From the NCBI GenBank assembly GCA_029556335.1, contig JAKQFA010000030.1, positions 124,001 to 188,000 on the forward strand: a stretch of DNA of 64,000 nt, written 5' to 3'. Positions 58,881-64,000 of the stretch are shown here, piece by piece (the stretch's first letter is position 1; the number at the start of each line of letters is the position of its first letter). This DNA comes from Methanobacteriota archaeon. Its GTDB lineage: Archaea > Methanobacteriota > Methanobacteria > Methanobacteriales > Methanobacteriaceae. Below the pieces are notes generated by a model that was not told where the DNA came from, ran no database searches, and saw only the letters and a list, made by a program, of their open reading frames with translations. Position numbers and translations under genes: made by a program.

Positions 58881-59876
58881 TCAAAGAGCGTCTAAGTTAT
58901 CCTGTACCTCCCTGGCCATCCTCAGTGTAGATGAATTTCCCCCCAGATCAGGTGTGAGGAACCGTCTCTCTTTTAAAACTATTAACAGTGCTTTTTCAAG
59001 TTTATTAGCTGCTTTCTCTTCTTTCAGGTGGTGAAGCATCATCACCACGGAGAGTAACATGGCAGTGGGGTTGGCCACCCCCTGACCAGCGATGTCCGGA
59101 GCCGATCCATGTACCGGCTCAAACAGAGCATTACTATCACCAATATTTGCAGATGGCACCATGCCCAGGCCTCCCACCAGTCCCGCGCCCTCATCGGAGA
59201 GTATGTCCCCAAAGAGGTTGGTGGTGACCAGCACCTGGAAGTGCTGGGGATTTTTAACCAGAAGCCTGGCCGTGACATCCACGTAAAGGTCCTCAGCTTC
59301 CAGTTCAGGGTAGTTCTCAGCTACCTGGTAGAAGGTGTCCCGGAAGATCCCGTCGGTTTTTTTTAAAATGTTGGCCTTGTGAACTGCAGTAACTCTTTTA
59401 AACCCATTTTCCAGGGCCTGATTGAATGCAAATTCACATATCCTCTGGGAGGCTTTTCTAGTCACTACCCGCAGGGCCTGCGCCCCCACCGGGGTGTACT
59501 CCTCCCAGCCGGCATAGAGTCCCTCTGTGTTCTCCCGTACGATCAGAAAGTCCAGGTCCGGGTAGATGGCATCAATACCTGGATAAGATTTAACGGGCCT
59601 CAAGTTAGCGTAAAGGCCTAACTTTTTTCTAAGGGTTAAAATAGCACTATTCTGCCCAGGTACTGTGGTAACCGCCCCGAAAAGGGTGGCATGGGCCTGC
59701 TGGGCCTGGTCAACAGTCTGAGAAGGTATGGTGGTTCCCAATTTCTGGAAACAGGCGTTACCAGCTAGGGCAGGATAATACTCCATATCCAATTCCATAG
59801 CCTTTAAAACTGTTAAGGCCGCCTCCATCACCTCAGGTCCAATGCCGTCCCCGGGTATCACGCATATACGGTGCAT
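58881..59876 (-). CDS. Isocitrate/isopropylmalate/homoisocitrate dehydrogenase-family enzyme
   Basis: About 331 residues of the beta-decarboxylating dehydrogenase family. Signatures are CVIPGDGIGPEVMEAALTVL, FLIVRENTEGLYAGWEEY and the metal-binding DILSDEGAGLVGGLGMVPSA with GSAPDIAGQGVANPTA for NAD. It could be LeuB (leucine) or AksF (coenzyme B side chain); the sequence alone does not decide. The ATG at 59876 follows AAGGAATC; upstream ATGs lack support. Confidence 0.88.
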   Translation of the reverse strand: MHRICVIPGDGIGPEVMEAALTVLKAMELDMEYYPALAGNACFQKLGTTIPSQTVDQAQQAHATLFGAVTTVPGQNSAILTLRKKLGLYANLRPVKSYPGIDAIYPDLDFLIVRENTEGLYAGWEEYTPVGAQALRVVTRKASQRICEFAFNQALENGFKRVTAVHKANILKKTDGIFRDTFYQVAENYPELEAEDLYVDVTARLLVKNPQHFQVLVTTNLFGDILSDEGAGLVGGLGMVPSANIGDSNALFEPVHGSAPDIAGQGVANPTAMLLSVVMMLHHLKEEKAANKLEKALLIVLKERRFLTPDLGGNSSTLRMAREVQDNLDAL

Positions 59877-59992
59877 GGTAGATTCCTTCATTTTCATTCG
59901 CACAAACTATATTTAGAAAAAAATACATAATAAATCTTCCAACCAAGTTACTTTTAAACCATACTGTTTATTTAAGCATGGGAGGTAGGATT

Positions 59993-60550
59993 ATGGAAGT
60001 ACAGAAGAATGTGGAAAGACTTATTCAAACCTTAAAAGATGAAGATGAACTGGTGCAGATACAGTCCATTTCTCTACTAGAAGAAATAGGAAAACCAGCT
60101 GTGGAACAACTTATAAGTGCCCTGGACGATGGGAATAAAAACGTTAGAAAGGGCGCAGCCCGGGCGTTGGGAGAAATCGGCGATACCAAAGCCATAGAAC
60201 CCCTAATCGATACTCTCAGTGATGAGAATAAGTGGGTCCGTAGGGAGGCCTCCACTGCCCTGAGTAAGATGGGTGAGGAGGTTGTGGATCCCCTGATCCG
60301 GATCCTGGAGGATGATGATTGGAGGGTTCGGGGAGCAGCAGCCTGGGCCCTGGGAAATGTAAGGGATAATAAAGCCCTGAAACCCCTTATCAAGACTATG
60401 AATGATGATAGTGGCTTTGTAAGGGGAGGAGCTGCCTTTGCCATAGGACAGATAGGTGGGGAAGAGGCTGAAGAAGCCTTGGAAGCAGCTCTCAATGATA
60501 AAAGCAGTTACGTACGAAAAGTAGCCCAGAACTACTTAAGCCGGGGATGA
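59993..60550 (+). CDS. HEAT-repeat (PBS lyase-type) protein
   Basis: About 185 residues with five regular HEAT repeats (GEIGDTKAIEPLIDTLSDEN, SKMGEEVVDPLIRILEDDDW, GNVRDNKALKPLIKTMNDDS, GQIGGEEAEEALEAALNDKS). It forms a protein-binding solenoid; no catalytic residues are expected. The ATG at 59993 follows GGGAGGTAGG. It diverges from the dehydrogenase gene. Confidence 0.9.
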   Translation: MEVQKNVERLIQTLKDEDELVQIQSISLLEEIGKPAVEQLISALDDGNKNVRKGAARALGEIGDTKAIEPLIDTLSDENKWVRREASTALSKMGEEVVDPLIRILEDDDWRVRGAAAWALGNVRDNKALKPLIKTMNDDSGFVRGGAAFAIGQIGGEEAEEALEAALNDKSSYVRKVAQNYLSRG

Positions 60551-60613
60551 TGGCTGATTACCCCGTTGTGGGGGCTTGATTCCATCTATTTTCAATATCC
60601 CCCATCTTGAGCT

Positions 60614-60745
60614 ATGGGAGATGTCATAACCGTCATTCCCTACCATAACTGGGAGGTGTGTGTCGTGGGTTGGCAAGGATGGGATGGTGAAGAAAAGATA
60701 GTTCCTGTGTTCATACATGGAATAAGCCATTTAAGAGGCGGCTGA
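60614..60745 (+). CDS. Possible 43-residue protein
   Basis: A frame reading MGDVITVIPYHNWEVCVVGW then QGWDGEEKIVPVFIHGISHL looks coding in composition and has strand-like hydrophobic periodicity. There is no good ribosome-binding site, and a TGA lies three bases upstream in frame, after another open stretch (LWGLDSIYFQYPPS). It may be the tail of a broken gene rather than a gene in its own right. Confidence 0.3.
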   Translation: MGDVITVIPYHNWEVCVVGWQGWDGEEKIVPVFIHGISHLRGG

Positions 60746-60844
60746 AGTTGTAAACTTCTCCTCCCCTGGATTTTTTTTGCCAATTCTCTTAAGGGAGATT
60801 GGATGCTTTTTCTAGAATAAAAGATGACTTTTTAAATCTTTTTT

Positions 60845-61108
60845 TTAGGTTATGCCCAGACTTTTTTTGTAGTAGTTCACCCGGGCACGGTCCGTGGCGT
60901 TGCTTTCGTTAGTGCTTGGTTTGGTCACGATGCGAGTGTTGTTCACCCGGGTGGTGTGATTGATGGAGTGATTGCTGCTGAAGTAGCTGGTACTGAGGTT
61001 GGTGCTGTTCATGGTGATATCACTGGAATCCATGGTGGCCACCAGGTAGCTGTTGAATCCCACCATGAGTAACATCATAAAAAATAGTCCGATGGTCAGC
61101 TTTTCCAT
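60845..61108 (-). CDS. Sequon-rich membrane-anchored peptide, copy A
   Basis: An 87-residue protein with an N-terminal anchor (KLTIGLFFMMLLMVGFNSYL) and an outer segment with about seven N-X-S/T sequons (NST, NLS, NHS, NHT, NNT, NES, NAT). The end is basic (RARVNYYKKSLGIT). It is a paralogue of the gene directly upstream at 61127: both begin MEKLTxGL and share ATMDxSD and VNNTR-like INNTR segments. Likely a surface peptide heavily N-glycosylated; function unknown. Confidence 0.6.
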   Translation of the reverse strand: MEKLTIGLFFMMLLMVGFNSYLVATMDSSDITMNSTNLSTSYFSSNHSINHTTRVNNTRIVTKPSTNESNATDRARVNYYKKSLGIT

Positions 61109-61126
61109 ATCTAATCACTCACAGAT

Positions 61127-61381
61127 TTACAGATCAGTATCGTTTCCAGGTTTAGTATCATTTCCTGGCCGGGTGTTATTCCCTGGTCTGGTTCTGTTGG
61201 TGGTCTGGTTGGGGCTGGTGATGGTGCGGGTGTTGTTTATCTTAGTAACGGTAGGGTAGTCAGTGGTGTTGTTGGTCAAGTTAAGACTGAAGTCACTGGT
61301 GTCCATGGTAATGCCCAGATAGCTCAGGAACCCACCCAACAGTACGATCATAACGATGAGACCCATGGTAAGCTTTTCCAT
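61127..61381 (-). CDS. Sequon-rich membrane-anchored peptide, copy B
   Basis: An 84-residue protein: anchor KLTMGLIVMIVLLGGFLSYL, then about nine sequons, ending in a short repeat of the type PGN(N/D)T (RPGNNTRPGNDTKPGNDTDL). It is tandem with copy A, 18 bases apart, in the same orientation. GGAGATTAACTA precedes the ATG. The repeat is visible at DNA level near 61131-61195. Confidence 0.6.
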   Translation of the reverse strand: MEKLTMGLIVMIVLLGGFLSYLGITMDTSDFSLNLTNNTTDYPTVTKINNTRTITSPNQTTNRTRPGNNTRPGNDTKPGNDTDL

Positions 61382-61583
61382 TAGTTAATCTCCTATATCT
61401 ATCTTACTTTATGGGTTGTACCCATTAACTAAATAAAGATTGTGCCCACCACCCCAAGGAAAGATTTATATAAATGTTCAAATATATTATCAACAATCTA
61501 TTTCAATTAAACATTCGTACAAAAATTTTCATTATAAGGTATTATATTTCAAGGTACGCCCTGGTCGGAAATTATTTTCCGGT

Positions 61584-61595
61584 AAGTATATAAGG
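61584..61595 (+). promoter_or_regulatory. TATA candidate and hairpin before the frameshifted gene
   Basis: AAGTATATAAGG lies about 50 bases before the ATG at 61645. Just upstream, CGGAAA-TTAT-TTTCCG at 61566-61581 forms a perfect 6-bp inverted repeat where an activator or repressor might bind. Confidence 0.4.
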
Positions 61596-61644
61596 GACAC
61601 ATTTCCAAGTATATCCAGCCAACACCCCCCTAGGAAGGAATTGA

Positions 61645-61901
61645 ATGGTTAATAAAGAGATTCTATACTTGCAGGGCGATGTTACAAAAGATTGGGGATT
61701 GGTAGCCAGGCTCTGGAAGATACGAACTGAGTACCGAGGTGGTACAGGAAAATCCTGCTCTGAAGTGGCTCACTGTCAGGGAATCTGTCACCTCCCATTG
61801 TGAAGTTTACCCAAAGCCAGAAGACCTCTTCCAGGGAAAAAGTGAGGGCCGAGGAACCTATGGATTACCCTAAATATATACGAAAATACAGAAATTTATG
61901 A
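61645..61901 (+). pseudogene. Frameshifted gene of unknown family
   Basis: The ATG at 61645 (GGAAGGAATTGA upstream) reads MVNKEILYLQGDVTKDWGLV then ARLWK. The next frame reads RYELSTEVVQENPALKWLTV then RESVTSHCEVYPKPEDLFQG, GRGTYGLP and a TAA; shifting once more gives KYIRKYRNL and a TGA at 61901. The three parts form one plausible ~85-residue protein with a conserved-looking SHCEVYPKPEDLF motif, broken by two frameshifts. The promoter and ribosome-binding site remain intact. Confidence 0.5.
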
Positions 61902-61925
61902 ATATTTACCTAAGGAGGTAGCAAA

Positions 61926-62843
61926 TTGTGTGGAATAGCGGGAGTGGTTTATAAGGATAAAAAACTTCACCCTGTAGGCGATGCACTGACCAAGATGCTT
62001 GATGCTCTGCAGCACCGGGGGTCTGACTCAGCAGGGTTCGCCCTATATGGAGGTTTGGGATTGGATGAAAACGAGTACCTCTTGAATATAGTGGTTAAAG
62101 AGAAACCTGGACTGTTGGAAAAGGTGAAAGAAACAGTAAACCAGGCCAGCCCCATAAAAACCGAGGAGATCATTCCCTCAGTGGAAAACTACAAGATTTT
62201 CCGGTGCAGGGTCACTTTGAATTCTTTTTCCGAGTTAAAAACCATGATCACGGCTATTGATGCTGTTGAGGATGTGGTTGTCCTCAGTGGGGCTCATTCC
62301 TTCGAGATGATCAAGGATGTGGGTCTGGTTAAGGACATAGCCCAGCGTTATGACACCTACTCCAAAATGGGGACACATGGCATCGGACACATCCGATTCT
62401 CCACCGAAAGTATTGTGGACCGCTACCACGCCCACCCCTTCCAGAGTTACATCATCCCCGACATCACCGTAGTACACAACGGCCAAATAACAAACTACTG
62501 GAAGATCAGAGACCCCCTGGAGCGTAAAGGACATGTCTTCGAAACCACCAACGACACTGAGTGCATAGTGCACTACATCGCCGACAAGTTATCCCAGGAC
62601 TACCCCTTAGAGGAGGCTCTGGAGCAGTCGGTGAAGGACATGGACGGACCCTTCTCCTACATCGTGGGCACCCCCCATGGTGTGGGAATCGCCAAGGACC
62701 AGTTGGGACTGAGGCCCGGGGTAATGGCTGAAAACGATGAAGTATTCGCCATAGCCTCGGAAGAGGTGTCCTTGAGGGAAGTGGTGGACACCCGGGAAAT
62801 AGACCAGATATCACCAGGGGAAGTGAGGGCCTACACCATATAA
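61926..62843 (+). CDS. Glutamate synthase, glutamine amidotransferase (domain 1) subunit
   Basis: A 305-residue class II (Ntn) amidotransferase. The TTG start is followed directly by Cys2, the nucleophile, in CGIAGVVYKD; further motifs are LDALQHRGSDSAGFALYGG, GIGHIRFST and VVHNGQITN. In archaea the glutamate synthase domains are encoded by separate genes; this one releases ammonia from glutamine. TAAGGAGGTAGCAAA precedes the start. Domain 3 follows 12 bases later. Confidence 0.92.
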   Translation: MCGIAGVVYKDKKLHPVGDALTKMLDALQHRGSDSAGFALYGGLGLDENEYLLNIVVKEKPGLLEKVKETVNQASPIKTEEIIPSVENYKIFRCRVTLNSFSELKTMITAIDAVEDVVVLSGAHSFEMIKDVGLVKDIAQRYDTYSKMGTHGIGHIRFSTESIVDRYHAHPFQSYIIPDITVVHNGQITNYWKIRDPLERKGHVFETTNDTECIVHYIADKLSQDYPLEEALEQSVKDMDGPFSYIVGTPHGVGIAKDQLGLRPGVMAENDEVFAIASEEVSLREVVDTREIDQISPGEVRAYTI

Positions 62844-62855
62844 AAGGTGATCATC

Positions 62856-63545
62856 ATGCAGGAATTCACAATTGATGCCGGGGGACAGCCACCCCGGGAA
62901 GTTAACCGTACCCTTAAAGAGAAGGCTAGCAAATATAAAAAGATCGTCATTGAAAACCCCAACGCCGCCCATTACCTGGTGGCAGGTCTCACTGAACCTA
63001 TAGACGTGGAGATAGCTGGTTCGGCTGGTTATTTCGCAGCCACCATGATCCATGGGGCGCGGGTCCACATCCAGGGCAATGCTGGCTGGTTCCCCGCCGA
63101 TAACATGACCGAAGGAGAAGTTATAATTGAAGGATCCGCTGGTGACGGCGTGGGCCAGGGAATATACGATGGTACAGTGGTGGTGAAAAAGAATGTGGGA
63201 TCCCGTACCGGAATGATAATGAAAAACGGGACCATCATTGTAGGTGGTAACTCCGGGTTCATGAATGGAATGTTCATGATGGGTGGACGCATCATCGTCC
63301 TGGGAGATATAGCCAAGGACGCCGGTGAATCCATGATGGGAGGGACCATCTACGTGGGTGGAGAAATAGAAAGCCTGGGTAAAAACGCCAAGGTAAAGGA
63401 ACTGGAAGCTCAGGAGCTGGATGAGCTTAGAGAACTTCTAACCAGTTATGGATTCCAACTGGAAGAGGCCCAGTACCAGAAATTCCGGAAGATAGTACCC
63501 TGGAGTAAAGAACCCTTCTACGGAAAAGAAACAGAAGAGGGATGA
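62856..63545 (+). CDS. Glutamate synthase, C-terminal beta-helix (domain 3) subunit
   Basis: About 229 residues, mostly GXGXG beta-helix repeats (GSAGYFAATMIHGARVHIQG, GSAGDGVGQGIYDGTVVVKK, GNSGFMNGMFMMGGRIIVLG). It corresponds to the structural C-terminal domain of glutamate synthase. The ATG at 62856 follows GGTGATC. It lies between the amidotransferase and an FrhB-like gene, as in other Methanobacteriales as far as I recall. Confidence 0.9.
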   Translation: MQEFTIDAGGQPPREVNRTLKEKASKYKKIVIENPNAAHYLVAGLTEPIDVEIAGSAGYFAATMIHGARVHIQGNAGWFPADNMTEGEVIIEGSAGDGVGQGIYDGTVVVKKNVGSRTGMIMKNGTIIVGGNSGFMNGMFMMGGRIIVLGDIAKDAGESMMGGTIYVGGEIESLGKNAKVKELEAQELDELRELLTSYGFQLEEAQYQKFRKIVPWSKEPFYGKETEEG

Positions 63546-63549
63546 GTTT

Positions 63550-64000
<451 letters not shown>

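Overview
The window comes from a methanogenic archaeon of the order Methanobacteriales, most likely Methanobacterium or a close relative. The evidence is the gene content: two archaeal histones, replication factor C small and large subunits, RadB, aIF2-gamma, aIF5B, Rpo7/Spt4, L7Ae, S6e/S24e/S27ae/S28e/L24e, ABCE1, F420-dependent NADP reductase, 6-phospho-3-hexuloisomerase, bifunctional FBP aldolase/phosphatase and HMG-CoA reductase. Ribosome-binding sites are of the GGTGAT/GAGGTG type, TTG and GTG starts are frequent, and AT-rich TATA promoters precede many genes. No tRNA, rRNA, CRISPR array or insertion sequence was seen.

Layout. 1-1200: a leaderless ribbon-helix-helix gene and a decayed gene. 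1.2-6 kb: metallo-hydrolase, roadblock protein, RFC small and large subunits. 6-9 kb: a 31-residue cysteine-rich peptide gene divergent from a winged-helix regulator, an unknown gene and a FwdC-like beta-helix protein. 9-12.4 kb: divergent DUF368 and DedA genes (both candidate polyprenyl-phosphate translocases), HtpX with an EF-hand loop, and a signal-peptidase-like protein. 12.4-19 kb: aroD, sucD, hmgA, a VIT1-like transporter, a TatD-like hydrolase and aroE. 19-29 kb: HARP-type protein-only RNase P, hisS-hisI-PIN/ATPase/KH, a sugar-phosphate isomerase-like protein, npdG, hxlB, endA, trpS, a SpoIIM-like protein and thrC. 29-38.9 kb: a large information-processing block (histone; L7Ae-S28e-L24e-ndk-aIF5B; S6e-aIF2gamma-PIN; ppa; Rpo7-Spt4-dephospho-CoA kinase-S24e-S27ae; argH). 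39-51.6 kb: small membrane and zinc-ribbon proteins, a KH/PP-loop protein, a GT-C glycosyltransferase, a PEBP, a second histone, ABCE1, an AarF kinase, a HEAT protein, an aminotransferase, radB and the Sua5-type threonylcarbamoyl-AMP synthase. 51.8-54 kb: an accessory patch with decayed genes (a DUF2283/toxin-like pair), an unknown two-gene operon behind a perfect 11-bp inverted repeat, and non-coding DNA. 54-64 kb: a zinc-ribbon/PH-like protein, a CDP-alcohol phosphatidyltransferase, DUF357, DUF47 and DUF434 genes, fbp, an isopropylmalate/homoisocitrate dehydrogenase-type gene, a HEAT protein, two tandem sequon-rich surface peptides, another frameshifted gene, and the start of the split glutamate synthase cluster.

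The core genes serve replication and repair (RFC clamp loader, RadB), translation and transcription, tRNA maturation (HARP, EndA, Sua5) and central anabolism. The points most worth a second look are the cysteine peptide/regulator pair with a symmetric operator-like repeat, the PIN gene split by a frameshift at a T run inside the translation operon, the DUF434 gene with no canonical start codon, a structured leader before L7Ae, and the adjacent DUF368/DedA pair. Several accessory genes carry frame lesions while the long core genes read cleanly, which favours real gene decay over poor sequence. The PIN and DUF434 cases should still be checked against reads.
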